Positions 33,540 to 43,773 of a stretch of DNA of 64,000 nucleotides are shown in pieces. Every line of letters begins with the position of its first letter. The stretch's first letter is position 1. This DNA comes from Chloroflexota bacterium (GTDB lineage: Bacteria > Chloroflexota > Anaerolineae > Anaerolineales > Villigracilaceae). Below the pieces are notes generated by a model, which saw only the letters and a list, made by a program, of their open reading frames with translations, searched no databases and had not been told where the DNA came from. The stretch spans positions 183,811-247,810 of the forward strand of contig JACRBI010000004.1 in assembly GCA_016234495.1 (NCBI GenBank), written 5' to 3'. A program made the translations under genes and the position numbers.

Positions 33540-34760
33540 ATGGAAACACTTCGCTGGCTGGCATTGTCGTTGACGGTTTTTCTGGTTTCCTGTCAGCCAA
33601 ATATAACATCAGACATCACGATCATTGACGGCGGGCAAATCCACCATGTCACTTCGGCTGAGAGTGTGCCGCTGATTCTGTTCACACAAAACGGAATATC
33701 TCCCCAACCCAACGACCGCGTTCTATTAAACGGATCGGTCATCGAAATTGACAAGCCCCTGCCCGAGGCAGACTTTATTCAACTTCAACTTCGGCGGGCT
33801 GTCACGCTGACGATTGTCACAGCGCAGGGCGAGCAATCATTTCAGTCGTCCGCTTTCACAGTGGGACAGGCATTGGCGGAAGCGGGATATTCGATCAGCG
33901 CCGGCGATCTGCTCGACCCGCCTGCTGAAACTCGGATCACTCAACCGCTGACGATTTCCTACACGCAGGCGCGCGACTTCACCATATCGGCGGAAGAATT
34001 CACGCTGAAAGTGCGCTCTGCCGCAGGGACGGTTGGCCGGATCCTCTCCGAAGCTGGGATTCCGCTCATTGGCGCAGACACCAGCGTCCCGTTGGAAAAT
34101 GACGCGCCGCCCGCCGATGGTCAAATCCATGTGACTCGAGTCTACGAGACAACCAGCGTCGAATTAAAGCCGATCCCATTTACAACAAAAAAAATCGAGT
34201 CTGTGGATATTCCGCTCGGGCAGGAGGATTTAATTCAACCCGGCATCGATGGGCTGGCGATGATCCGCACGCGCATCCGCTATGAAAACGGAAAGGAAAC
34301 CAACCGCGTGACGGAGAGCGAAACTGTGATGCGCGAACCCCAGGAACGAATCGTGGCGAGCGGCGAGCAGATCGTATTTACGCCTGTCGGTGGGGACATC
34401 CCGTATGATTACTGGATCGCGGTGGAAATGTACGCGACGGTGTATTCGCCGTGCGCCTCGGGCACCGGCGGCTGTTCGTACGGGACGGCGAGCGGTGCGC
34501 GCGCTGGACAGGGAATTGTGGCGGTGGATTATTCCATTTACAGTTATCTGGCCGGGATGCGGGTCTACATCCCGGGTTATGGCGTTGCCACCATCGGCGA
34601 CACAGGCGGTGGCCCAATTATTGAATCGGCGATTGGGGTGCCGCGCACAAAATGGATCGACCTCGGGTTCAACGAAGGCGAGATGCGTAACATGACCGGC
34701 TGGGTGACGGTATATTTCCTCGCGCCTGCCCCCGCCGAGGTTCCATATTTTTTGAAATAA
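33540..34760 (+). CDS. Cell-wall lipoprotein with DUF348, G5 and 3D domains
   Basis: 406 residues. Lipoprotein signal with Cys in LVSCQPN near residue 18. Two DUF348 (ubiquitin-like) repeats follow (AVTLTIVTAQGEQSFQSSAF, EEFTLKVRSAAGTVGRIL), then a G5 domain (KKIESVDIPLGQEDLIQPG), then a C-terminal 3D domain (MYATVYSPC, GIVAVDYSIY, YGVATIGDTGGG, WIDLGF) with the three Asp of that family. Resembles RpfB/YabE-like wall enzymes, where 3D is a lytic transglycosylase fold. TATAAT ends 7 bases before the ATG. Confidence 0.9.
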   Translation: METLRWLALSLTVFLVSCQPNITSDITIIDGGQIHHVTSAESVPLILFTQNGISPQPNDRVLLNGSVIEIDKPLPEADFIQLQLRRAVTLTIVTAQGEQSFQSSAFTVGQALAEAGYSISAGDLLDPPAETRITQPLTISYTQARDFTISAEEFTLKVRSAAGTVGRILSEAGIPLIGADTSVPLENDAPPADGQIHVTRVYETTSVELKPIPFTTKKIESVDIPLGQEDLIQPGIDGLAMIRTRIRYENGKETNRVTESETVMREPQERIVASGEQIVFTPVGGDIPYDYWIAVEMYATVYSPCASGTGGCSYGTASGARAGQGIVAVDYSIYSYLAGMRVYIPGYGVATIGDTGGGPIIESAIGVPRTKWIDLGFNEGEMRNMTGWVTVYFLAPAPAEVPYFLK

Positions 34761-34769
34761 GCAGGATTA

Positions 34770-34926
34770 CTCGAGGACAATCCGCCAATCTACGCCAATC
34801 CACGCGAATTTTAAAAAGAGGCACTACCCTTTTTTAACGGGAAAGTACAAAACCTTAGCCGCTAATTTCGCCAATCTGCGCGGATTTTCAAACCAATTTC
34901 GCGAAAATTCGTGTAATTCGCGGCAA
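34770..34926. repeat. AATTCGCG-type palindromic repeats
   Basis: Units such as ccaatccacgcgaattt, aatctgcgcggattttc and aaattcgtgtaattcgcgg. No gene in 34761-34981. Confidence 0.5.
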
Positions 34927-34981
34927 AAAAATTCTCTCGTGGTTCCATTCCCGCCAGAAACGGGAGAACCTAAAAAGATTA

Positions 34982-36112
34982 ATGACACGAACGCAAAAAA
35001 ATATCATCCTGTTTCTTTCGGTCTTCACGCCTGCGCTGCTCGTCGGGGTCGGAGTTTACGCGTTTCAAAGTTATCAGTCGTTTGCCGCGCAGCCGCTCGG
35101 TCCCGTTTTGCCATTAACTCCTGCAAGCCTGCCCCCCACGTGGACTCCCGCGCCAGCATCAATTGCGCAAACAGGAGATGTCACGCTCATTCCGACACTC
35201 TCCTTTGCCACCAGCACGCCTGCACCACGCGCAATTTGCGGCGGACCAGATATCATGAACATCGTCCTCATCGGCGCAGACACGCGCATCGACAGTTACC
35301 TGTACGGGCTGGGAGATGCGATCCGCCTCATGCGCGTGGATTTCATCACCCCGAAAGTTTCAGTCCTCGAATTTCCGCGCGACCTGTGGGTGGAGATTCC
35401 GCACATCGCCGACGATCTCAACGGACAGGATCACGAAAAATTAAATCAAGCCTATTTATATGGGCAGCCCGGCTTCGCCTATTGGGACGACCCCAGCGCT
35501 GGCCCCGGCTTATTGTCGCTCACGCTCAATTTAAATTTCGGCGCGCAAGTCGATCATTACGCAGCCATCAACATGCGCACATTTGTCAACGTGGTCAACG
35601 CGGTGGATGGAATTGACATCGACGTTCCAGACGAGTCCACCTCCAAAATCCTCAGCCTGCCCGTTGGAGAGAATCACTTGAACGGCGACGATGCGCTTAA
35701 GATTGTGCGCAACCGAAAAAATGGAACCTTTGGCCGCGCCGACAACCAGAACATCGTCCTGTGCGCACTTCGAAAAAAACTCACCAACCCGAAAGTTGTC
35801 ACAAAAATCCCGGGGCTAATCCGCTCTTTTCAAGACAACATCCTGACCGACCTCACCCCCGCACAGCTTGGTCAACTGGCGTGTCTCGGCACAAAGCTTC
35901 CGCCGGAAAATATCCTCTTCACTTCCTTCCCACAGGAACTCTTCACACTGACCCGTGTTTTGGACCCCGTCTTTGAAAAAAAAGTTTCCGTCTGGGACGT
36001 GGACTTCAACACTCTGAGCGATTACGTCGCGCGCTTTCAGGCAGGCACATGGCCTGAGCCGCGCCCCGCCGTCGAAACCGCCGACCAGGAAACCGAGATC
36101 ATTTGCCAATGA
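34982..36112 (+). CDS. LytR-CpsA-Psr (LCP) family protein
   Basis: 376 residues. One N-terminal membrane helix (IILFLSVFTPALLVGVGVYAF), a Thr/Pro linker, and an extracytoplasmic LCP domain: NIVLIGADTRID, AIRLMRVDFITPKVSVLEF, PRDLWVEIP, LNGDDALKIVRNRKN with the conserved Arg/Asp residues that bind the lipid pyrophosphate. LCP proteins attach glycopolymers to peptidoglycan or related carriers. Its last codons overlap the rsmA start (ATGA). Confidence 0.92.
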   Translation: MTRTQKNIILFLSVFTPALLVGVGVYAFQSYQSFAAQPLGPVLPLTPASLPPTWTPAPASIAQTGDVTLIPTLSFATSTPAPRAICGGPDIMNIVLIGADTRIDSYLYGLGDAIRLMRVDFITPKVSVLEFPRDLWVEIPHIADDLNGQDHEKLNQAYLYGQPGFAYWDDPSAGPGLLSLTLNLNFGAQVDHYAAINMRTFVNVVNAVDGIDIDVPDESTSKILSLPVGENHLNGDDALKIVRNRKNGTFGRADNQNIVLCALRKKLTNPKVVTKIPGLIRSFQDNILTDLTPAQLGQLACLGTKLPPENILFTSFPQELFTLTRVLDPVFEKKVSVWDVDFNTLSDYVARFQAGTWPEPRPAVETADQETEIICQ

Positions 36113-36960
36113 ACCATTACGCCTCCATTCCCCCGCTCGATGCTTCGGCAGTCCTCAAACGATTTCACTTGCGCGCCGAAAAAAGTCTCGGGCAGAATTT
36201 TCTGCAAGATGCGTCCGCGCTTGAAAGGATCGCTCTCGCCGCTGAAATTAAAGCGGATGACTGCGTCCTGGAAATTGGCCCCGGCCTCGGCAGTCTCACC
36301 CGCTATCTGGCTGTCTCTGCCAAAGAGGTGACAGCGGTCGAACTGGACCTGGACCTGCTTGCCCCGCTGCAGGCAGTTCTCAAGCCTTATCAGAATGTGC
36401 GCGTGGTGCATGGCGACATTCTAAAATTATCCATTTCCGAAATCATCAAAGAGACTGATTACCTGGTCGTCGCGAATATCCCGTACAACATCACCTCCGC
36501 CATCATCCGCCACCTGCTGGAAAGCGCCAACAAACCGCGCCGCGTGGTATTGACCATACAAAAAGAGGTTGCGGAACGAATTTGCGCCAAACCCGGTGAC
36601 TTGAGTCTGCTCGCGCTCAGTGTGCAGGTCTATGGCAAACCCGGCATCGCAAGCATCATCCCCGCCGCATCCTTCCACCCCGCCCCCAAAGTAGACTCAG
36701 CCATTTTACGGGTTGACATCTACAAAGAGCCGCTCGTTCCAGTTGAATTGCTAAAATCCTTTTTTAAATTTACAAAGGCGGGTTTCAGCCAAAAACGAAA
36801 GACCTTGCGCAACTCGCTTTCATCAGGCCTGCACATCAAAACCTCGGAAGCCGAATCCCTGCTGGCATCGGCTGGCATCGACTTTATGCGCAGGGCAGAG
36901 ACATTGTCCATTGACGAGTGGAAGGTACTGTGTCAGACTCAAAAAATACCAAAGGAATAA
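36109..36960 (+). CDS. rsmA: 16S rRNA dimethyladenosine transferase RsmA (KsgA)
   Basis: 283 residues. Dimethylates two adjacent adenosines of the 16S 3' end hairpin. Motifs: KSLGQNFLQD, VLEIGPGLGSLTRYL (AdoMet loop), VVHGDIL, NIPYNIT (catalytic motif IV), FHPAPKVDSAIL and GFSQKRKTLRNSL. The start at 36109 overlaps the LCP gene stop by four bases; a TTG two codons earlier is possible but unneeded. The pairing with a wall gene is probably incidental. Confidence 0.95.
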   Translation: MNHYASIPPLDASAVLKRFHLRAEKSLGQNFLQDASALERIALAAEIKADDCVLEIGPGLGSLTRYLAVSAKEVTAVELDLDLLAPLQAVLKPYQNVRVVHGDILKLSISEIIKETDYLVVANIPYNITSAIIRHLLESANKPRRVVLTIQKEVAERICAKPGDLSLLALSVQVYGKPGIASIIPAASFHPAPKVDSAILRVDIYKEPLVPVELLKSFFKFTKAGFSQKRKTLRNSLSSGLHIKTSEAESLLASAGIDFMRRAETLSIDEWKVLCQTQKIPKE

Positions 36961-36961
36961 A

Positions 36962-37402
36962 ATGCACAAATTCATCATGCTGTCCATCATCGCGTCGCTT
37001 TTCCTGTTCGGCTGCCTGCCAGCCACAGCCCATCCAACTTTGGTGCCCACGCCCACAGTCGAACAATGCACAGACAAAGGCTGGGCCGATATTACAAATT
37101 ACCTTTACGAGTATGACAAGGAGTTAAATGAGACCGACCCCAGTGCCGATGCCGGTATTCTGGTCGGCAAGCTGGAAAAAATAATGGCGAACATAAACGC
37201 AGTCAGCGTTGACGGATGTACCGAAAACGCCCGCAGGTCGCTCATCAGCGGCATGGAGAATCGTATTCTCGGTATAAATTACATGGCCTCCGGTGAAAAC
37301 GAATCCGCGCGGGTGTTCATGAATTACAGCTTTCGCTGGATCATAGCAGCCAGAGATGAACTAAAATATTACGGGATCGACTTGAAGTACCCTGCAAAAT
37401 AG
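36962..37402 (+). CDS. Small secreted lipoprotein, unknown
   Basis: 146 residues, not recognised. MHKFIMLSIIASLFLFGCLP is a lipoprotein signal with Cys18. The start at 36962 follows AAAGGA and the rsmA stop directly. The mature part is helical with three cysteines and no known motif. First of four consecutive small exported or membrane proteins on this strand. Confidence 0.7.
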   Translation: MHKFIMLSIIASLFLFGCLPATAHPTLVPTPTVEQCTDKGWADITNYLYEYDKELNETDPSADAGILVGKLEKIMANINAVSVDGCTENARRSLISGMENRILGINYMASGENESARVFMNYSFRWIIAARDELKYYGIDLKYPAK

Positions 37403-37429
37403 TTCTTTCCAATTTTCAAGGAGTGCAAA

Positions 37430-38230
37430 ATGACCAGATCAAACAAACTTCTGTTTTCAGTCCTCGCCATGATCGTCATTCTTGCCTGTAACGTGGCGGG
37501 CGGGCAAGCGCCCACGAGCGCACCGGACTTTGTGGCAACCATCACCGCCCAGGCGTTGTTGATCCCGCCGCCGCAGCCGAGCGACCAGCCGTCGCCGATT
37601 GTGATCGTGATTTCGACAACGCCCGAACCGCCCACGCAGGTCATTTTCACCGATACGCCGATTCCCACATTTACGATCACGCTAACCCCAACGCCGGGCA
37701 TCACCACGCTCACTGTCAGCGCCGACACAAATTGCCGCAGCGGCCCGGGCAAGGAATATGATTATTTGGGCGCGCTGCTCATCGGCAAGACCGCTGAAGT
37801 TGTGGGCAAGAACACAGCCACGGGGTATTGGATCATCAAGAATCCAGAGCGCGCCGGCAACTGCTGGCTTTGGGGAAATTACGCGACCGTCAGCGGTGAC
37901 ACTTCAATGTTGCAGGAATTTCCAATTCCCGCAACGCCGACCCCGTCCGCGCCGAGCGCGGTCAAGGGGCTGCAGGCAAATAAAATTTGTTTCTTCAATG
38001 GCGTCTCGTACGATCTTAATGGGTTCATCAGTTGGGAGGATGTTTCTAATGAAGAAGGGTATCGAATTTACCTCAACAATGTTGTCTTGATGGGCGTTCC
38101 CGCAAATACGACCACAGCGGCGATCCCAAACCTATTGGTGCAGCCGGGCATCTCGATAAAAATGTCAGTGGAAGCCTATAATCCAGCCGGCAAATCAGCT
38201 AAAAAGTCGGTCGAGATCGTCTGCCCGTAG
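37430..38230 (+). CDS. Lipoprotein with SH3b-like and FN3-like domains
   Basis: 266 residues. Lipoprotein signal (VIVILACNVAG, Cys20), then a long Pro/Thr-rich linker to about 90, an SH3b-like domain (TVSADTNCRSGPGKEYDYLGALLIGKTAEVVG, quoted in part), another linker, and an FN3-like domain at the end (FISWEDVSNEEGYRIYLNN, MSVEAYNPAGKSAKKSVEI). SH3b domains commonly bind peptidoglycan; the FN3 part suggests a surface binding role. AAGGAGTGC precedes the ATG. Confidence 0.78.
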   Translation: MTRSNKLLFSVLAMIVILACNVAGGQAPTSAPDFVATITAQALLIPPPQPSDQPSPIVIVISTTPEPPTQVIFTDTPIPTFTITLTPTPGITTLTVSADTNCRSGPGKEYDYLGALLIGKTAEVVGKNTATGYWIIKNPERAGNCWLWGNYATVSGDTSMLQEFPIPATPTPSAPSAVKGLQANKICFFNGVSYDLNGFISWEDVSNEEGYRIYLNNVVLMGVPANTTTAAIPNLLVQPGISIKMSVEAYNPAGKSAKKSVEIVCP

Positions 38231-38260
38231 CAGGGAAAACTTAATTGAGGAGCGGTATCC

Positions 38261-38833
38261 ATGCGCAGAATAACATCGCGAAATTACTTCCTGATTCCCG
38301 TCTTGTTTGTTATCGTTATCCTGGCTTGCAACCTCCCAGCCGGTCCCGTACCTGCGCAGGAAGGAGTCAACCAACCGCAGGCAGTCCCAGTTGACACTGT
38401 TCAAGCCGCAATTCCGACTCCGCAGACAGTGATCGCCACACCTGAAATTATCCAGCCAACGGCTGTTTCAGAAATTACGACCAACCTGCCGATTGTTGTG
38501 ATGGAAGGCGGAAGCGGATATATCTTTTCAACAAAAGAGATCACAAAAGATGACCGCGACATTTGGTGGAATGCGATTCAATTTGTCCCAGCGAGCGGAT
38601 ACAGGATGATTTCTTTGGGAGTAGCCGATCCATCGGGCGTTAACTCTCTGACTTTTTCAGGCGTGACACCGACGACTTTCGAGCCTGTGCTTGGAGAAGT
38701 CTACGGGATAGAAATCACGCGCAACAATGGAAAAACTTATGCAATAATCAGAGTGATTAAACTCGACTCTGAGCGCAGAGTTACCTTTGATTGGATATAT
38801 CCATTTGGTGGCGCGGTGACAAGCAATCCGTAA
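38261..38833 (+). CDS. Secreted lipoprotein, unknown
   Basis: 190 residues. The signal ends in VIVILACNLPAG, nearly the same as that of the preceding protein, so the two signal regions share origin. A Pro/Gln linker follows, then a beta-rich domain of about 110 residues with no motif I recognise (SGYIFSTKEITKDDRDIWWN, FDWIYPFGG). Function unknown. Confidence 0.68.
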   Translation: MRRITSRNYFLIPVLFVIVILACNLPAGPVPAQEGVNQPQAVPVDTVQAAIPTPQTVIATPEIIQPTAVSEITTNLPIVVMEGGSGYIFSTKEITKDDRDIWWNAIQFVPASGYRMISLGVADPSGVNSLTFSGVTPTTFEPVLGEVYGIEITRNNGKTYAIIRVIKLDSERRVTFDWIYPFGGAVTSNP

Positions 38834-38858
38834 TTTCAAATAAAGGAGAATCTGCAAA

Positions 38859-39263
38859 ATGTCTGACGCCATGCTTTCCGCATTGATCGGCCTCGCCGGT
38901 GCAGTCTGCACTTCGGTGATCACAGCAGTTCTCGGCCCCGTTGTTGTTGCCTATTTGCAGCGACCAAAACCCAACATTGAAGTCAGCGCTCCCGTTGTTG
39001 AAAATCCAAACCTGCCCATCCTGGCAATCGTTTCTCTGGCTTTGGGCGTGATCACTTTATGCAACTTCCTCACCCCGCCAATTTGCGGACTTCCGATGTC
39101 GATCCTTGGAATCGTATTTGGTTTCTCAAGCATGAAGTCATCAAATCGCGGATTGGCGATGGCGGGCATGGCTTTATGTCTCATCGGATTATTGATCGGC
39201 TGCGGGAATGCCGCCTACGGCGCGTATTTGGGATATCAGGGACAGTTGTTCTTCCAACAATAG
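38859..39263 (+). CDS. DUF4190-like membrane protein
   Basis: 134 residues with three hydrophobic helices: one at the N terminus (LIGLAGAVCTSVITAVLGPVVVAYL) and two in a DUF4190-style module (LAIVSLALGVITLCNFLTPP, GLPMSILGIVFGFSSMKSSN, GLAMAGMALCLIGLLIGCGN). AAAGGAG precedes the ATG. Role unknown. Confidence 0.72.
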   Translation: MSDAMLSALIGLAGAVCTSVITAVLGPVVVAYLQRPKPNIEVSAPVVENPNLPILAIVSLALGVITLCNFLTPPICGLPMSILGIVFGFSSMKSSNRGLAMAGMALCLIGLLIGCGNAAYGAYLGYQGQLFFQQ

Positions 39264-39295
39264 TTATTTGTTATTTTCTCTACCGTACAAACGTC

Positions 39296-39376
39296 AAAGT
39301 GGAACCGCAAAGCTCGCAAAGATCGCGAAGAAAAGCCTTAAAACTTAGCGTTCTCAGCACTCTTCGCGGTAAAAAA
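39296..39376. repeat. Imperfect palindrome of the CGCGAAG type
   Basis: gtggaaccgcaaagctcgc...cttcgcggtaaaaaatgtg, an rRNA-free intergenic repeat of the same style as the CCACAGAG units. Confidence 0.45.
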
Positions 39377-39406
39377 TGTGTGAATGTACGGTAGAGAATT
39401 GTTATT

Positions 39407-39433
39407 CAAAAAAGCCCCGCGTTTGCGGGGCTT
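39407..39433 (-). terminator. Terminator of the ahcY transcript
   Basis: AAGCCCCGC-AAAC-GCGGGGCTT on the minus strand followed by TTTT. Confidence 0.88.
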
Positions 39434-39468
39434 AATCGTAAATCGGCAATCCCAAATCGAAAATTGAT

Positions 39469-40797
<1,329 letters not shown>

Positions 40798-40886
40798 TTA
40801 TTTAACTCCTTTATTCTTAATGCGGGAATCGTGATTCGTGATTTGGAAAGCGGGACGATTCCCTATGCCCGATTCCCGATTTTCAA

Positions 40887-41843
40887 TCAACTCAACAACA
40901 CATCCAATTTTCCGCCATCATCGAAATGTTTGCGGAAGCGCGCTACAAATTCTTCGCGGGTGTAGGAATGGCTTTGCGGCCCGCGCTGCTCGAGGCAATA
41001 AACCGCTGCCAGTGAACCGATCTCGCCGCAGAGTTTCCAATCCAAACCACTGGAATAGCCAGCGAGGAAGCCGCCGCGAAAGGCATCGCCGACGCCTGTT
41101 GGATCAACGATCTCATCCTCAGGGACAGTTGGGATGTGGATCGACTCACCGCTCATGTACAAATCGGCGCCGTCCTTGCCGCGTGTGATCACCAGCACTT
41201 TGACATGTTCAAGAATTTGGTCCAGATTCCAGCCTGTCTTCTTTGAGATCAAACCAAATTCATAATCATTACAAAAAAGGAAATACGCGCCTTCCATATC
41301 GCGCGCAAGTTCGCTTCCTTCAAGACGCAAGACCTGTTGACTCGGGTCGTATAAATATTTAATCCCCAGCTCGCGGCATTCAGCTGGAAACTTCATCATC
41401 GCGTCAGGCGCGTTCGGTGAAACGATCACAAGGTCGGGCTTGCTGGCCAAATCTTTCAAGGATTGAGTCGAAGCCACACCCATCGCTCCGGGGTAGAAAG
41501 ATGCAATTTGAGCAGAAGCCTGATCGGTCGTGGCAAAGAACGAGGCCGTAAAAAGTCCGGGGACGACCTTCATCAAAGTTGTATCCACGCCTTTTGATTC
41601 CAACCATGCGCGATAATCGCCGAAGTCTTCGCCGACTGTCGCCATCACCTGCGGACGCCCGCCAAGCAGCGCCATGCTGTAGGCAATGTTTGGCGCGATT
41701 CCGCCGCGCTGTTTGGACATGGAATCAACAAGAAACGAAAGGCTGATGGAAGCCAGCCGTTCAGGAAGAATCTGTTCCTTGAACAGACCGGGGAATGTCA
41801 TCAAATAATCGTACGCAACCGAGCCGGTAATTAAAATATCCAA
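40887..41843 (-). CDS. PfkB-family kinase, probably adenosine kinase
   Basis: About 319 residues. The PfkB signature DPTGVGDAFRGGFLAGYS near the C terminus holds the catalytic Asp, and GGIAPNIAYSMALLGG near the N terminus binds the sugar. I chose the TTG at 41843 (GGAGG six bases upstream); the adjoining GTG at 41846 is too close to that site. Lying next to ahcY, phosphorylation of adenosine released by AhcY is the natural role; a ribokinase-like role cannot be excluded. Confidence 0.85.
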   Translation of the reverse strand: MDILITGSVAYDYLMTFPGLFKEQILPERLASISLSFLVDSMSKQRGGIAPNIAYSMALLGGRPQVMATVGEDFGDYRAWLESKGVDTTLMKVVPGLFTASFFATTDQASAQIASFYPGAMGVASTQSLKDLASKPDLVIVSPNAPDAMMKFPAECRELGIKYLYDPSQQVLRLEGSELARDMEGAYFLFCNDYEFGLISKKTGWNLDQILEHVKVLVITRGKDGADLYMSGESIHIPTVPEDEIVDPTGVGDAFRGGFLAGYSSGLDWKLCGEIGSLAAVYCLEQRGPQSHSYTREEFVARFRKHFDDGGKLDVLLS

Positions 41844-41962
41844 CACGAACCTCCAGAAATTACGCAGGAAAAAGCGCACTCGCAGGAGTGCGCCCATGTG
41901 CAACGAACGCGCGAAAGTTTATCACGCGATGATTGTATTGTAAAGTTTTAGGGCTTATAAAT

Positions 41963-43003
41963 TCAGCGGACAACTTTCGCGAGATTGATATCAAACGGCG
42001 GATAGACCACGCCATTCTCAGTGACGATTCCGCTAAGCAGCCGGTTCGGGGTGACGTCGAAAGCTGGGTTGCGCGCTTTGGCATTTTTCGGCGCGACAGG
42101 TTCGCCGTGAAATTGAATGCCCAGCACTTCATCTGTGTTTCGTTCTTCAATGGGAATCAAACCGCCGTGCGCGAGGGACAGGTCAACTGTCGAGGTGGGC
42201 ACAACCGAATAAACAGGCACGTTGTTATCGTGCGCGGCGAGGGCGAGCATGTATGAGCCAATCTTGTTGGCGACATCCCCATTGGCTGCGACACGATCCG
42301 CGCCAAAAAAAACTTTTTGCGCCTTGCCCGCTTTCAGAAAATAGCCCGACATATTATCGCTGATGATCTCGTAGGGAATTCCATACTGTTCCAACTCCCA
42401 GGCAGTGAGACGCGCTCCCTGCAAACGCGGACGGGTTTCATCCACCAGCACATGAATCCGCTTGCCTTGCTCGTGCGCGGTGCGGATGACGCCCAGGGCC
42501 GTGCCCCAATCCACAGTTGCGAGCGCGCCGGTATTGCAGTGATGGATGATCGTGTCGCCGTCGTTGATCAACGCCGCGCCGTGTTCAGCCATGCGTTTGT
42601 TGATCTCAACATCTTCGTCCGCAAGTTTTTGGGCTTCAGCCAAAATCAACTGCCGCAATTGATCAGCATTTCTTTCTTCTTTTATCTTTTCTGCAACACC
42701 CATCAGTCGATCTACTGCCCATGCCAGATTCACCGCGGTTGGGCGCGATGCCTTCAAAACGGCCGCCGCTGCCCCTAGATCAGCAAGCAGGCCTTCGGTC
42801 GAAGAAGAAGCGGATTCATATCCAGCAAGCGCAAGTCCGAATGCGGCAGCCGCGCCAATGGCTGGCGCGCCGCGCACGACCATGTCCGTGATGGCGAATG
42901 CAACATCCTTGTGCGAGCGATACGATACGACTTCAAAGCGCGCGGGCAGAATGCGCTGGTCGATCATTTTTAATTCGTTGTTTTCCCAAAATACAGTTCG
43001 CAT
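41963..43003 (-). CDS. mtnA: S-methyl-5-thioribose-1-phosphate isomerase MtnA
   Basis: Isomerises 5-methylthioribose-1-phosphate (and, in some bacteria, 5-deoxyribose-1-phosphate) to the ribulose form. 346 residues with RGAPAIGAAAAFGLAL, HHCNTGALATVDWGTALGVI (catalytic Cys), DETRPRLQGARLTAWEL and GADRVAANGDVANKIG (catalytic Asp). Distinguished from eIF2B subunits by these. The next gene upstream on the strand is a class II aldolase; no mtnB/C/D-type genes of the universal salvage pathway are nearby. Confidence 0.94.
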   Translation of the reverse strand: MRTVFWENNELKMIDQRILPARFEVVSYRSHKDVAFAITDMVVRGAPAIGAAAAFGLALAGYESASSSTEGLLADLGAAAAVLKASRPTAVNLAWAVDRLMGVAEKIKEERNADQLRQLILAEAQKLADEDVEINKRMAEHGAALINDGDTIIHHCNTGALATVDWGTALGVIRTAHEQGKRIHVLVDETRPRLQGARLTAWELEQYGIPYEIISDNMSGYFLKAGKAQKVFFGADRVAANGDVANKIGSYMLALAAHDNNVPVYSVVPTSTVDLSLAHGGLIPIEERNTDEVLGIQFHGEPVAPKNAKARNPAFDVTPNRLLSGIVTENGVVYPPFDINLAKVVR

Positions 43004-43096
43004 GATTTAACCTTTATCGCTTGTTTAATAAACATGTAAATTTTACCGAAAATTACACGCGGAAAATAAATTTTCTGTTTGCTCAATGATGCGATA

Positions 43097-43762
43097 CTAC
43101 GTGAAATATTTTTCGCGCAGTTCAATCAATCGCTCCTGCGCCTCAAGCGGAACACGTTTTACAGTGCCGATCATTTTTGCGCGCCAGTAAATTTCTGAAA
43201 CATGTTCGATGCGCTCCAGATGAATCAAGGCTTCGTCGAGGTTTTTCCCGAACGTTAGGCTGCCGTGCTGACGGAGGAGCATCGCGTTGTGATCCTTGAC
43301 GAACGGACGAATCACTTCGGCATCTTCATGAGACGAAGGCGTTGCATATCTCGTGATCGGAACCGCGCCCATCGTGAGCAGGACTTCGGGGAGCACGTCA
43401 ATCGGAAATTCAAGATCAGCCACAGTTAATGTAGTTGCAAAGATGGGATGCGCATGGACAACTGCGCGGACATCATTCCTTTGCTTGTACACCTCAAGAT
43501 GCATCGGTGTTTCAGAAGAAGGCTTGCGGTCTGGTCGTGACGAAATGATGTTGCCATCGAGATCAACTACAAGCATGTCATCGTGAGCAAGGCGTCCCTT
43601 GGAAATTCCAGAAGGTGTAATGAGCACATGCCCGTCGCTCATTCGAACAGAAATATTCCCGTCATTCGAGGTCATCAAATGGCGCTCGTAGGCGATTCGA
43701 CCGCACTCAATGATGGCGGAGCGCAAATCTGATTCGGTTGCAGAGGGGGGAAAATTTAACAT
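43097..43762 (-). CDS. Class II aldolase (FucA/Ald2-like), candidate 5-deoxy/5-methylthioribulose-1-P aldolase
   Basis: About 221 residues of the zinc-dependent class II aldolase/adducin family. Zinc ligands HAHP and a later His (LRQHGSLTFG), the substrate motif TSNDGNISVR, TPSGISKG and SSETPMHLEVY (catalytic Glu) are present. Start at 43762 chosen, 11 bases after the potD-like stop. Next to mtnA, it fits the aldolase of the DHAP shunt, giving DHAP plus acetaldehyde or methylthioacetaldehyde. MtnB (dehydratase) belongs to the same superfamily and is the main alternative. Confidence 0.82.
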   Translation of the reverse strand: MLNFPPSATESDLRSAIIECGRIAYERHLMTSNDGNISVRMSDGHVLITPSGISKGRLAHDDMLVVDLDGNIISSRPDRKPSSETPMHLEVYKQRNDVRAVVHAHPIFATTLTVADLEFPIDVLPEVLLTMGAVPITRYATPSSHEDAEVIRPFVKDHNAMLLRQHGSLTFGKNLDEALIHLERIEHVSEIYWRAKMIGTVKRVPLEAQERLIELREKYFT

Positions 43763-43773
43763 GTGGTTTTGAG

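Noticed and set aside
40798..40886. Possible SAH or SAM riboswitch before ahcY
   Set aside because: No conserved riboswitch core could be recognised in the 89-base gap.
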